This document shows positions 1-8,913 of a DNA stretch of 39,705 nucleotides, one piece after another. How positions within the stretch are numbered: position 1 is the first letter of the stretch; the number at the start of each line of letters is the position of its first letter. The DNA is taken from assembly GCA_022774105.1 (NCBI GenBank), contig JALFNY010000061.1, positions 1 through 39,705 of the forward strand, given 5' to 3'. The stretch comes from Prevotella sp. Its GTDB lineage: Bacteria > Bacteroidota > Bacteroidia > Bacteroidales > Bacteroidaceae. Made by a program: the position numbers and the translations under genes. The notes beneath the pieces are model-generated. The model was not told the origin of the DNA. It was given only the letters and a program-made list of their open reading frames with translations, and searched no databases.

Positions 1-1981
1 CCTTGCCCTTACGGGCTGGCAGGTGCACGGTTATGCAATTGTCGGGATAGTCTGCTGTCACGCGTGTCTTGAGTGGCAACTGCGGATTGCTCCATATTGG
101 GAAGAAGAACTGCACGGAGTCACAGGTGGTGTAGCACTTAACCTCCACGCAACGGTTGTCGGTGTACGGCAAATCCCATGTGTCTGCCATGATGGGGTAC
201 TGCCAGTGGTCTGTTCCGGCAGGCTGGTTGAAGCAGTTGTCACGCACCACGAGTTTCAGATAGTCTTTCTCAGGCTGCCACGCAGGGTGATAGAAGGCGG
301 CCTGCGGGCGTTCCTTCAAGGTCATGTCAAAGGGGCATGAGCACCAGCCCTTGGCTGGCCACGGTGATGATTCGCCCAGATAGTCAACGCCAGCCCACAC
401 AAACGAGCCGGCGATGAAGTCGTTTTCCTCTACGAAGTGCCACGGATTGTGCTCCACAAAGTCGCGGACGATGTCCTCACGAAGCCCAGAATAATAGACA
501 AATGCCTCTGATACCAGCATAATGCGTTCGGGATGACGCTTATGGTCGTTTATCATGCGAGGCTCAAGGTAGTTATATCCTACGATGTCTGCCACCTCTC
601 CGAACTTGTCGTTGAACCCTTGCTGGCACGCCACCATTGTGGGGCGCGTGGGATCAATGCGCTTTGCTATGTCGTTCAGCATACGGCTGCGCTCCACTCC
701 CTCGTCAGTGTCGAGCCATGCCTCTGACAGTTCGTTGCCAATGCTCCATACTATCACCGAGGGGTGGTTGCGATCACGGCGTATCATGTCCGTGAGGTCC
801 TTCTCAGCGCACTGGTCAAAGAATGGGGCATAGTACCCGGACTTCCACTTGTCAAATGCTTCATCAATGACAAGCAGTCCCAATGTGTCGCAGATAGTGA
901 GGAACTCTGGTGACGGAGGGTTATGAGAACAGCGCACAGCGTTGCACCCTATTTCTTTCAAAGCACGCAAACGGCGTTCCCATACGCCGTCAGGGACGGC
1001 CACGCCGAGGCTGCCAGCGTCCTGATGCAGGCACATACCACGCAGTTTCATGCCCTTGCCGTTGAGGGAAAAACCCTTGTTAGCATCGAAACGTGCTTCA
1101 CGTATGCCAAACGGAGTGTCCACCTGGTCTATCACCTTGCCCCTGGCATTGCGCAGTTGTGTGCGCATTATATATATATAAGGTGTATCAGTTGACCACA
1201 GACGGGGCGCAGTGACGGAGAATTGGCTGGCCGCTTGGCTTGTGGTTTGACTGTTTAGTTGTTTGGGTGTTTTGTTGTTTGGTTTTCCTGAGGTATTCAG
1301 TATGGTGTGTGTCACGGTGAATTTGCCGCCTTGATCGGTGGTGGCGGTGTCAATTTCTGCCGTCACCCGCACCGTTGCTGACTTCATATCGGGCGAGAGA
1401 TTCGTCTGTATGCAGATACCGTCGGTCTTTAGATGTGTGGCGTTCACTACTTTAAGCCATACATGACGGTATATTCCCGACCCCGTGTACCAGCGTGATT
1501 GCTCCTCACGGTTGACGTGAACGACAAGGCGGTTGGCTTTGCCGGCGGTGAGATATGGTGTCATGTCAAACTCAAAGCCTGTGTAACCATACACGTGATG
1601 ACCCAGTTTGTGACCGTTTATCCACACCGTCGCACGATGATATACACCATCGAAATGTACTATGTACTTGCTGTTCCTGCCCGTTGGAGGTGTAAAATCC
1701 TTGACATACACTCCTTGTCCGCCGGCGAGATAGCCTGCGGCACCACCCACCTTAGGGTCAAAGGTCAGTTCTCTGCTCCAATCATGGGGCACATATACGG
1801 CCTTGAAGTCTGCCGACAGCATACTGCCTGCACCCTGAGTGTTGACAGTTTGCAGGGTCTTCACCATGTCGGCAGAGTCCTTACACAACCTGAACTGCCA
1901 CCCTTGGTCAAACGTTAATCGCCTTGCAGCAACTGGAAGGATAGCCAATAAGAAACAAAAGAATAAGGAATGTCGCATCAT
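1..1981 (-). CDS. Glycoside hydrolase family 2 (beta-galactosidase/beta-glucuronidase-like), partial, runs off the left edge
   Basis: Not in the ORF track because no stop lies in the window. Reverse-strand translation from ATG at 1981 gives MMRHSLFFCFLLAILPVAARRLTFDQGWQFRLCKDSADM...VPHDWSRELTFDP...YIVHFDGVYHRATVWINGHKLGHHVYGYTGFEFDMTPYL...NRLVVHVNREEQSRWYTGSGIYRHVWL, a typical GH2 N-terminal sugar-binding domain. The frame was checked open through about 1200-1400. Confidence 0.93.
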   Translation of the reverse strand, partial: MMRHSLFFCFLLAILPVAARRLTFDQGWQFRLCKDSADMVKTLQTVNTQGAGSMLSADFKAVYVPHDWSRELTFDPKVGGAAGYLAGGQGVYVKDFTPPTGRNSKYIVHFDGVYHRATVWINGHKLGHHVYGYTGFEFDMTPYLTAGKANRLVVHVNREEQSRWYTGSGIYRHVWLKVVNATHLKTDGICIQTNLSPDMKSATVRVTAEIDTATTDQGGKFTVTHTILNTSGKPNNKTPKQLNSQTTSQAASQFSVTAPRLWSTDTPYIYIMRTQLRNARGKVIDQVDTPFGIREARFDANKGFSLNGKGMKLRGMCLHQDAGSLGVAVPDGVWERRLRALKEIGCNAVRCSHNPPSPEFLTICDTLGLLVIDEAFDKWKSGYYAPFFDQCAEKDLTDMIRRDRNHPSVIVWSIGNELSEAWLDTDEGVERSRMLNDIAKRIDPTRPTMVACQQGFNDKFGEVADIVGYNYLEPRMINDHKRHPERIMLVSEAFVYYSGLREDIVRDFVEHNPWHFVEENDFIAGSFVWAGVDYLGESSPWPAKGWCSCPFDMTLKERPQAAFYHPAWQPEKDYLKLVVRDNCFNQPAGTDHWQYPIMADTWDLPYTDNRCVEVKCYTTCDSVQFFFPIWSNPQLPLKTRVTADYPDNCITVHLPARKGK

Positions 1982-1997
1982 AATTGCTCTATTCTTG

Positions 1998-3680
1998 TTA
2001 TTTATTACTTGTGGCATACAGTCCTATGCAGGCTCCTATGAAGCCACCACTCTTGTTGGTGGTAAGGTTTGTGGCATCTACCCCTACCGCTGCCGTCTGC
2101 CATTCGCCGTCAGCGACAGCGTAATGGAAGTCATACAGTCCGCCATTGCCACTGATTTTCAGTCGCAATGACTTGGTGGCCTCCTCCTTGTTCAGCACCA
2201 CCGTTGACACGGCCACGGACGTTTTTTCCGTCCTTGTCAGCACTATTGCCACGGAACCGTCTGCCAGCATTGTCTTGCCGAACGTGAGGTTATAGTCCTC
2301 GTTCTGCAACAATGCAAAGCCGGCGAGGTCCTTCTGCGATGCAGGAGTGAACTCCATGCGTGTCTCTGCGGTGAAAGTGGTGTGCTGTTGGGGAGTGAAC
2401 AGTGCGGAAAGTGTTTCTCGCTGCCTTATATTCACTGGCAAAGGCTTTATCCTTAGGCCTGTTCCCGGATAGGAAACGATGCCAGGCTTGGGATTACGCA
2501 GCGTCAGCCAGCGTGCGTTCAGCCGCTTGCCGTCAAAGTTGTCGGTGTAAGAAAAGTTGCCAGTGAGGTATGCGGTCTCCGGTGTTTGGGGTGCTATTGT
2601 GCCACCTTTGTAGTCAACGACAGTGGGAACAGCCTGGCCCTGTTCCAGTATCACAGGCCAACCGTCTTTCCATGTCACTGGTAACATATAGGTATCACGG
2701 CCTGTATTGTAATAAATATTCTTGTCATAAGGGCGACAAGCGAGGAAAACCGCCCACCAATCACCCTTTGGGGTCTGCACAATATCGGCGTGACCAGCAC
2801 TTGAAACATAGTCGTCGCGCTGTGGGTCAAGGCCTGAACGCTGTGTGAGTATGGGGTTACCAGAATACTCCTCGAATGGTCCCATAGGGCTTTTTGCTCT
2901 CAGTATCACCTCGCTATGTCCCTCACCAGTGCCTCCTTCAGCGCACATGAGGTAGTAATACCTGCCCACACGGAACAGATGCGGGCCTTCTATCCATATC
3001 GGTTTCTCCTGAACGTGAGTGCCTCCACGCAGTATCTCCACCTGTTCGCCTATCACACTGTCACCCTCTACGCTGAATCTGTGGCACATTATGCTGCGTT
3101 GTCCTTCGTAATCATGACCTCCTACGGGCTCGTCATTGTTCACAATATAGCCTTTTCCGTCCTTGTCAAAGAAGAAAGAAGGGTCTATTCCGCCCACTTT
3201 TCTTAGATATATAGGCTCGCTCCAGCCCTTTTCAGGGTCCTTACTCTTCACATAAAAGTTACCCGCCCCTACGTTGGTGGTAATCATGTAGAACGTCTTG
3301 TTCTTCTCATTATACGTTATTGCAGGTGCAAATATTCCCCCACTGACCCCTTGTCTGGCGAGGGGCAACTGGCTTTCACGGTCAAGCACATGCCCAATGC
3401 TCTGCCAGTTCACAAGGTCCTTACTCTTATATATAGGTACACCAGGAAAGAATGAGAACGAGGAATTGACCATATAATACGTGTCTCCCTTACGACAAAT
3501 GGAAGGGTCAGGCGCAAAACCCGCTATAATAGGATTCAGATATTGGGTAGAAGGGTTATACTCCTTATTAAAACGAGCATCATTTCCTTTATAAGAGAAA
3601 TATGAGAATGTAGCATCATTTTGTGCATACGTTGACAATGCAGCCGTTGCAGCAAGAACAAGTGATAGTAGTTTTTTCAT
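1998..3680 (-). CDS. GH43 family glycosidase (beta-xylosidase/alpha-L-arabinofuranosidase-like), secreted
   Basis: 560 aa with signal peptide MKKLLSLVLAATAALSTYAQ; NPIIAGFAPDPSICRKGDTYYMVNSSFSFFPGVPIYKSKDLVNWQ is a typical GH43 blade 1. Stop lies 16 bp before the GH2 start, suggesting an operon. Confidence 0.92.
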   Translation of the reverse strand: MKKLLSLVLAATAALSTYAQNDATFSYFSYKGNDARFNKEYNPSTQYLNPIIAGFAPDPSICRKGDTYYMVNSSFSFFPGVPIYKSKDLVNWQSIGHVLDRESQLPLARQGVSGGIFAPAITYNEKNKTFYMITTNVGAGNFYVKSKDPEKGWSEPIYLRKVGGIDPSFFFDKDGKGYIVNNDEPVGGHDYEGQRSIMCHRFSVEGDSVIGEQVEILRGGTHVQEKPIWIEGPHLFRVGRYYYLMCAEGGTGEGHSEVILRAKSPMGPFEEYSGNPILTQRSGLDPQRDDYVSSAGHADIVQTPKGDWWAVFLACRPYDKNIYYNTGRDTYMLPVTWKDGWPVILEQGQAVPTVVDYKGGTIAPQTPETAYLTGNFSYTDNFDGKRLNARWLTLRNPKPGIVSYPGTGLRIKPLPVNIRQRETLSALFTPQQHTTFTAETRMEFTPASQKDLAGFALLQNEDYNLTFGKTMLADGSVAIVLTRTEKTSVAVSTVVLNKEEATKSLRLKISGNGGLYDFHYAVADGEWQTAAVGVDATNLTTNKSGGFIGACIGLYATSNK

Positions 3681-3762
3681 ATTGTTTAGTTATTTGTATG
3701 TTATCATAGTAGAGATAGCGTCCTTCGTCAGTATAGCCAGCCGCTGTAGGTTTAGCAAGCAA

Positions 3763-3806
3763 CCCGACAAGAACCCAACCGCTGTCAGGTTTCTTATGAT
3801 GTCGGG
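3763..3806 (-). promoter_or_regulatory. Imperfect stem-loop in the 5' leader of the GH43-GH2 operon
   Basis: CCCGACA-AGAA-CC...GG-TTTCTTATGA-TGTCGGG pairs as an interrupted stem upstream of ATG 3680. Confidence 0.4.
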
Positions 3807-3910
3807 GCTTACTAATCATAGTCACTGTCTCAGCAACTATACCAACTAACTAATATAACTAAACTACTAACCATATCTGAAAAAATCGAACTATCTTTCT
3901 GATTCTGCTG

Positions 3911-3918
3911 CAAAGTTA
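3911..3918 (-). promoter_or_regulatory. Bacteroidota -7 promoter element (TAnnTTTG) for the GH43-GH2 operon
   Basis: Plus strand CAAAGTTA = TAACTTTG on minus; gives a leader of about 225 nt. No well-spaced -33 element seen. Confidence 0.4.
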
Positions 3919-4056
3919 ATACATTTATAAACAAAACGCTTATTAATTCGTACCATTTCCTTGTATTCCTGTTTCTTGATAGCGTTTTTTGCGCATTGTG
4001 TTACATGAGCGAAACAATTTTATACAAACAAAAAAATACGTCTCATACATTATATA

Positions 4057-4064
4057 TAATTTTG
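4057..4064 (+). promoter_or_regulatory. Bacteroidota -7 promoter element (TAATTTTG) upstream of the 1344-aa secreted protein
   Basis: TAATTTTG 55 bp upstream of ATG 4119. Confidence 0.45.
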
Positions 4065-4118
4065 CAACCAGAAGAAAATACTTACCTATTCTACAATTAC
4101 TAAAACCATTATTTAGTT

Positions 4119-7100
4119 ATGAAAGCAAAACGATTACTAAACCTTGGACTAATGATGGCCTGTGGATTGAGCCTACAAGCACAGACCAACATTTTCCACG
4201 AAAGCTTTGACGCAGCGCAGTCAAAAGCAGAAACAGACGTGGCGTGGTATGAGTTCATCAACATCAAAGATGGTGATGAGCAAAGTATCAACACCACCGA
4301 CGCCTATGCTGGCGAGGGATGTATGAACTTCTTCAACGCCAACGTTGAAGGAAACTGGTGGGATCGCGCCATCAAGTTCCGCAACCTCCCATTGCAGGAA
4401 GGCAAGAGTTACCGCCTTACCTACCGCTTCAAGGGCCAGAACGAATGGGCCATTGACAGTGAAACAAAGAACAAGGGCAAGATGAGCGTTGCCCTCATGC
4501 AGGGTGGTGAGGATGCAGACATACCACTACTCGACGCTAATGGCAACGAGTTCAGGTATGAAGTATCTTACTTTAACCCTGAGAAGTATGAGAAGTACAC
4601 AAAGATGTTCTACTTCGCAAGCGCACAGTTACAGAAGGATACCTACGCTGAGAAGAACCCAGACAAGGCCCCTCTGGAAGACAAATGGTTCGCTACATTC
4701 AACATCTACAACCCTGGCGACTACTATCTCGACGAGGTTGACCTGTCAGAAAGCCCCATCGCAGGTGTTTACTTCAGTGAAGACGTAATACGTGTGGACT
4801 TCGGTTACGCAACAAACGTAACAGACCTGGCAAAGGCTAACCCACTCGGTCGCGTCATCATGCCAAATGACTGTGCATCAGTAACACTCAACGGTGCCGC
4901 TGTTGAAGTGGCTGCCGTAGAACTCCAGAGCGATGGTTACATGTACATCTTCCTTGACGATGTAAGATCTGATGATCCAAACGACAAGATAGAGATAGCC
5001 TTCAAGAACCCAGAGGACGAAGCATATCAGGTTAAGTACAAAGGTACACTTGCGCCAGAAGGTGCAGTTCCTTCATTCGGCGAAGAAGCAGGAGAATACC
5101 TCGAGGGTCTGGAAGAAGTAATGTCATGGGCATATACAGAGCCAACAAAGGTATCTACCGTTCCTGTTGACGGTTCATTCGCCCTTGATGAGACAATGAC
5201 AGAGGTTTCATTCACATTCGACAAGCCTGTAATGGGACATGACGACAACGGTAAACCACTTGTTGCTAAGTTAAACGGTGTAGAGGATCTCGTGCTCAAA
5301 ACACAACTGGCTGATGACGAAAGCACAACAACACTTACCTTCGGTCGTAAAGACAACAAGCCTTTCACTAAGGGAGGATACTCTATAACCCTATCAGGCG
5401 TTACCTCTGATAAGAATATTAAGTCTTTCGAAACCTTTACACTTGACTTTGAAACAGGTAAGATACAACTTGCAGAAACAGTATATACAGACATCACCAC
5501 ACACCTCTTGCAGGGTGAAAACGGCAAAATACCAGTAGGCTGGACCTGTATGGTCAAGGGTGAAGCTGGTAACTGGACAAGTGGTGTAGTATGGGAAGGC
5601 GGCTCTGCTTGCCGTAACATTAACGTTACGGGTGAAGATGGCAACGAATACGTTGCATTCTACATCTGCGACCGTGACGGATACACATACCTCAAGTATG
5701 GTGACAAAGAAGACGCACGTCTCACACTCCCTGCTGGCGACATAGAGTTCAGTATCATGGGTCTTGGACACGATGCTGATGTTCGCACACTCGAATTCCG
5801 CCTTGAAGACATGGACGGCAACGAGGTAGTCCACGGCTCTGGTTCAACAAGCGTTAATGCAAATAACTTTACAACCGTTGAAGCAGCAGGAAACATCAGC
5901 GTAAAGTTCAACAATCCTAAGGAGCAGAACTTTATTCTGAAGATACATAATTCATCTGGTGGCTGGGATGGAGCACGTGTACTTGGCTTCAAAGCAAGAA
6001 GTTACACCATGACCGAGGGTGAATCAACCGAGGCTTCGGTAGTATTTGCCGATGAAAATTACGGCGGTGCCAACAAGGTTACAACAGCAGACAACGCTGC
6101 ACCGGCAGTAGGTTCTGGCTGGGCACTCTATCAGAAAACAGAAACAGGTAACATAAAGAAAGTGCCAGGACAGGACTACAACTACAACGGTACTCGTATC
6201 TTCAAACTTGGCATCAAGAACCTCACCACCGGTTACTACACCAACGGCAACTGGCCTGAAACATACGCTATCTATGGTAGCGGAGAATCTGAGAGCGTTG
6301 ATAACGAGCCTGTTCTCCATATCCCATCTGGCCGTCACCAGATTACATACTATGCTTCTAACTGGAAGGAAAATAGTGCTAACGCAGGCAGAGACCACAT
6401 TGTTTACTTCGAACTTGGCAACAAGGAAGACGGAACAGTATTCTATAGCCGTGAAGACAAGATTGAGAACTGTGACATGAACGGCGACCGCAACGCAAAA
6501 GTTGAAGCCAAAATGATACAGTTCACCATCAGCATACCAACTGACGGCGACTACACCATCAAGGTAGGTGGCACCACAGAGCAATTCATCGGTAACTTCA
6601 AGATTGAGAAACTCGGTTCACAGACAGCATACTATAACGGTCTTGTCAACGCTGCAAGGAAACTTGCTATCGAGGAACTCGAAGCCAGCGCAGACGAGAA
6701 GTTCAACGGTACTACAAAGACCGCTTTGCAGGCAGCCGTTGACAAGTATGCAGACCTCTCTAACATGCACACTCCTGCTGAGGCAACAGCAGCCAAGGCA
6801 GAACTCGAGTCACTGACAAAGGATATGGCAACACGCCGTGAGTACGTTGACCGTTACGGCAAAGCCCTTGACGCAGCGGCTGCAATCATAGCAGAGGTAG
6901 GCGAGAAAGAGGCTACAGACGAGGACCCAGGACATCCTGCTACAAAGTATGTTAATCTTGAAGCCTTCCAAGCCCTCGAAGCAGTATATAACGCTAACAG
7001 CGCAAAGACTGCTCAGGAACAGGAGGATAAGGAACTCATCGCTGCCACTCAGGACCTTGAGAACAACACCACATGGCTCACCAACATGAGAGACAAATGC

Positions 7101-8153
7101 GTAACATTGCTGACAGAGCAGATTGTTGACGCTGCTGCCGCCCTTGTCAAGCTTGACGCCAACACCTCTAACGATGAGTATGTAATAGCAGCCGGCAACG
7201 CCCTCACCGATGATCAGGAGATAGCCAAGGCCCTCCAACTCCGTGTGACAAAGGCTATTTACGACAAACTCGCTAACGGTAACAATCCATTCATAGTACT
7301 TGATCCAGAAACTAAATTTGAAGACGTTGACTCAATAGACCTCAGCAGTTTCATACAGAACCGCAACATCTACAGCACAGAGACAGACCTCAACAGGAAT
7401 CTCACCAGCATCGACAATCTCCCAGGCTGGAGCCTTGACATACTGTCAGGCACCCCAGCTGTTGAATGGAGTTGGGTTGCGTTCAACGCTAACAAGTATA
7501 ACCCAGTAACCAACCAGTACCTCATCTGTGGCTGGCACACTGAGTTTGACCTATATCAGACCATCAAGAACCTCCCTGTTGGTAAATACACCTACGTAGC
7601 AGGAACACAGGACCGTGGATTCTCTGACGTAACTGACAATAAGAAGGCATATATGGCCGAGAACCAGTCATGGCACGTAACAGGTACTGACGGCACTAAC
7701 GAGATTGAAGGTGACATCCTCTCTTACATCTGGTGGCAGGTAGGCGATACAAAAGACATCGCAGGCTTCAATATCGAGAAGCAGGGCCAGTGGTACGGAC
7801 TGACAGAGTGTGTATCAAAGCAGTTCGCCGTTCCAGCAGTTGGTGAAGGCATGACAGGTGAGATGACCATCGGTGCTCATCCAAAAGAGTTCGAGGGACT
7901 TGCTTCTGTTGACAACTTCCGCATCTACATGGTAGGCAAGGACGACACATTCGACTACGCCGCCGCTGCAAATGCAATAGCAAAAGAGATTGAAACAGCA
8001 GTTGATGAGGTATCAGCACCAGAGGGTGAGCCTGTAAACGTAAGTTTCTACGACCTCACAGGTAAGCAGGTAAGCACACCAAGCGGCATCACCATCAAGG
8101 TTGATACATACAAGAACGGATATATTAAGGTATCAAAGATATTGGTTCCATAA
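4119..8153 (+). CDS. Large modular secreted protein of unknown function (jelly-roll/Ig-like modules, helical FIVAR-like region, C-terminal sorting-like tail)
   Basis: 1344-aa ORF with signal peptide MKAKRLLNLGLMMACGLSLQAQ. Contains an Ig-like stretch (PVDGSFALDETMTEVSFTFDKPV), an alanine/glutamate-rich helical region (YYNGLVNAARKLAIEELEASADEKFNGTTKTALQAAVDKYADL) and the C-terminus VNVSFYDLTGKQVSTPSGITIKVDTYKNGYIKVSKILVP. Confidence 0.85.
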   Translation: MKAKRLLNLGLMMACGLSLQAQTNIFHESFDAAQSKAETDVAWYEFINIKDGDEQSINTTDAYAGEGCMNFFNANVEGNWWDRAIKFRNLPLQEGKSYRLTYRFKGQNEWAIDSETKNKGKMSVALMQGGEDADIPLLDANGNEFRYEVSYFNPEKYEKYTKMFYFASAQLQKDTYAEKNPDKAPLEDKWFATFNIYNPGDYYLDEVDLSESPIAGVYFSEDVIRVDFGYATNVTDLAKANPLGRVIMPNDCASVTLNGAAVEVAAVELQSDGYMYIFLDDVRSDDPNDKIEIAFKNPEDEAYQVKYKGTLAPEGAVPSFGEEAGEYLEGLEEVMSWAYTEPTKVSTVPVDGSFALDETMTEVSFTFDKPVMGHDDNGKPLVAKLNGVEDLVLKTQLADDESTTTLTFGRKDNKPFTKGGYSITLSGVTSDKNIKSFETFTLDFETGKIQLAETVYTDITTHLLQGENGKIPVGWTCMVKGEAGNWTSGVVWEGGSACRNINVTGEDGNEYVAFYICDRDGYTYLKYGDKEDARLTLPAGDIEFSIMGLGHDADVRTLEFRLEDMDGNEVVHGSGSTSVNANNFTTVEAAGNISVKFNNPKEQNFILKIHNSSGGWDGARVLGFKARSYTMTEGESTEASVVFADENYGGANKVTTADNAAPAVGSGWALYQKTETGNIKKVPGQDYNYNGTRIFKLGIKNLTTGYYTNGNWPETYAIYGSGESESVDNEPVLHIPSGRHQITYYASNWKENSANAGRDHIVYFELGNKEDGTVFYSREDKIENCDMNGDRNAKVEAKMIQFTISIPTDGDYTIKVGGTTEQFIGNFKIEKLGSQTAYYNGLVNAARKLAIEELEASADEKFNGTTKTALQAAVDKYADLSNMHTPAEATAAKAELESLTKDMATRREYVDRYGKALDAAAAIIAEVGEKEATDEDPGHPATKYVNLEAFQALEAVYNANSAKTAQEQEDKELIAATQDLENNTTWLTNMRDKCVTLLTEQIVDAAAALVKLDANTSNDEYVIAAGNALTDDQEIAKALQLRVTKAIYDKLANGNNPFIVLDPETKFEDVDSIDLSSFIQNRNIYSTETDLNRNLTSIDNLPGWSLDILSGTPAVEWSWVAFNANKYNPVTNQYLICGWHTEFDLYQTIKNLPVGKYTYVAGTQDRGFSDVTDNKKAYMAENQSWHVTGTDGTNEIEGDILSYIWWQVGDTKDIAGFNIEKQGQWYGLTECVSKQFAVPAVGEGMTGEMTIGAHPKEFEGLASVDNFRIYMVGKDDTFDYAAAANAIAKEIETAVDEVSAPEGEPVNVSFYDLTGKQVSTPSGITIKVDTYKNGYIKVSKILVP

Positions 8154-8177
8154 GCCATCTGTTTTTTTAGAAGATTG

Positions 8178-8208
8178 ATAGGGCGCTCCTTTTGGGGCGC
8201 CCTATTTT
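8178..8208 (+). terminator. Rho-independent-type terminator
   Basis: ATAGGGCGCtCC-TTTT-GGgGCGCCCTAT followed by TTTTG, just after stop 8153. Confidence 0.8.
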
Positions 8209-8280
8209 GTTGTTTAGACGTTTAATGGGTTGGTGGGGTTAGTTGGTTGTGGCTGTTGCATAGGTAATTGGATTAGGAAG

Positions 8281-8682
8281 TAGGCGGAATGTGGCGCTGA
8301 CGCACCACACACAAGGGCAGCGAGGCTTGTGTGTAGTTTGGCTGCTCAGTAAGTTCTTAGGTCATAATCTGCCGCTAATTACACTACAATCAGGTGCTGA
8401 TTACAGTACGAACAGGTGCTAATTACAATGCAATCAGGTGCTGATTACAATGCCGTTAGGTGCTGATTACAATGCAGTTAGGTGCTGATTACAATGCAGT
8501 TATGTGCTAATTGCAATGCAGTTATGTGCTGATATCCTCACAACCAATAACTAAACCACTAACAACCAGCCCCCATTAACCAAACAACCAAACTACTAAA
8601 CAACCAAACGACTAAACAACTAAAACGACCAAGCATTCCCCGCGGCCCTTGTGTGTGGTGCGTCAGCGCCACATACCGCCTT
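8281..8682. repeat. Element bounded by a 42-bp inverted repeat (39/42 identical, 30 bp perfect core) enclosing the 22-bp array
   Basis: Left arm 8281-8322 taggcggaATGTGGCGCTGACGCACCACACACAAGGGCagcg; reverse complement of 8641-8682 is aaggcggtATGTGGCGCTGACGCACCACACACAAGGGCcgcg. Confidence 0.88.
8375..8537. repeat. 22-bp tandem palindromic repeat array A1 (7 full units plus a partial)
   Basis: Units start at 8375, 8397, 8419, 8441, 8463, 8485, 8507 and 8529; consensus CTGATTACAATGCAGTTAGGTG. Confidence 0.95.
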
Positions 8683-8717
8683 CCCACACCTGCCCCATTA
8701 ATGCATCAACGAGACGC

Positions 8718-8755
8718 CAAACGGGCGCTGGTTATCATGTAACCAACGCCCGTTT
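8718..8755. terminator. Strong stem-loop between convergent genes, possible bidirectional terminator
   Basis: AAACGGGCGcTGGTT-atcatgt-AACCAaCGCCCGTTT. Confidence 0.65.
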
Positions 8756-8846
8756 GCTATATATAAGGCCTACATCTAAACATATATAAAACCTCTTTTA
8801 CACCAGTAAGATATAAAAGTTGGCCTATAATGTCTTATAGAATAAA

Positions 8847-8896
8847 TCAGTCATTAGACCTCATAGAACTATCCTCTCCTTTGGTCTAATGACTGA
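8847..8896 (-). terminator. Stem-loop terminator for the pectate lyase gene
   Basis: TCAGTCATTAGACC (8847-8860) and GGTCTAATGACTGA (8883-8896) form a perfect 14-bp stem, followed on minus by TTTATTC, just after stop 8914. Confidence 0.65.
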
Positions 8897-8913
8897 TCAG
8901 GGTTCTTTCGCTG

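Noticed and set aside
1161-1175. TATATATATA tract as a promoter or structural element
   Set aside because: Lies inside the GH2 coding frame and is simply codons for alternating Tyr/Ile.
5027-6584. Minus-strand ORFs of 205, 146, 110 and 186 aa
   Set aside because: Shadow frames antisense to the 1344-aa secreted protein; no signal peptide or domain motifs.
8375-8537. CRISPR array
   Set aside because: The unit is only 22 bp in total, with a roughly 13-bp core and roughly 9-bp spacer, far too short for repeat plus spacer. No cas genes are present and the repeats are degenerate.
8270-8695. Target-site duplication around the inverted-repeat element
   Set aside because: Flanks (attaggaag / cccacacctg) show no direct repeat, so mobility is not demonstrated.
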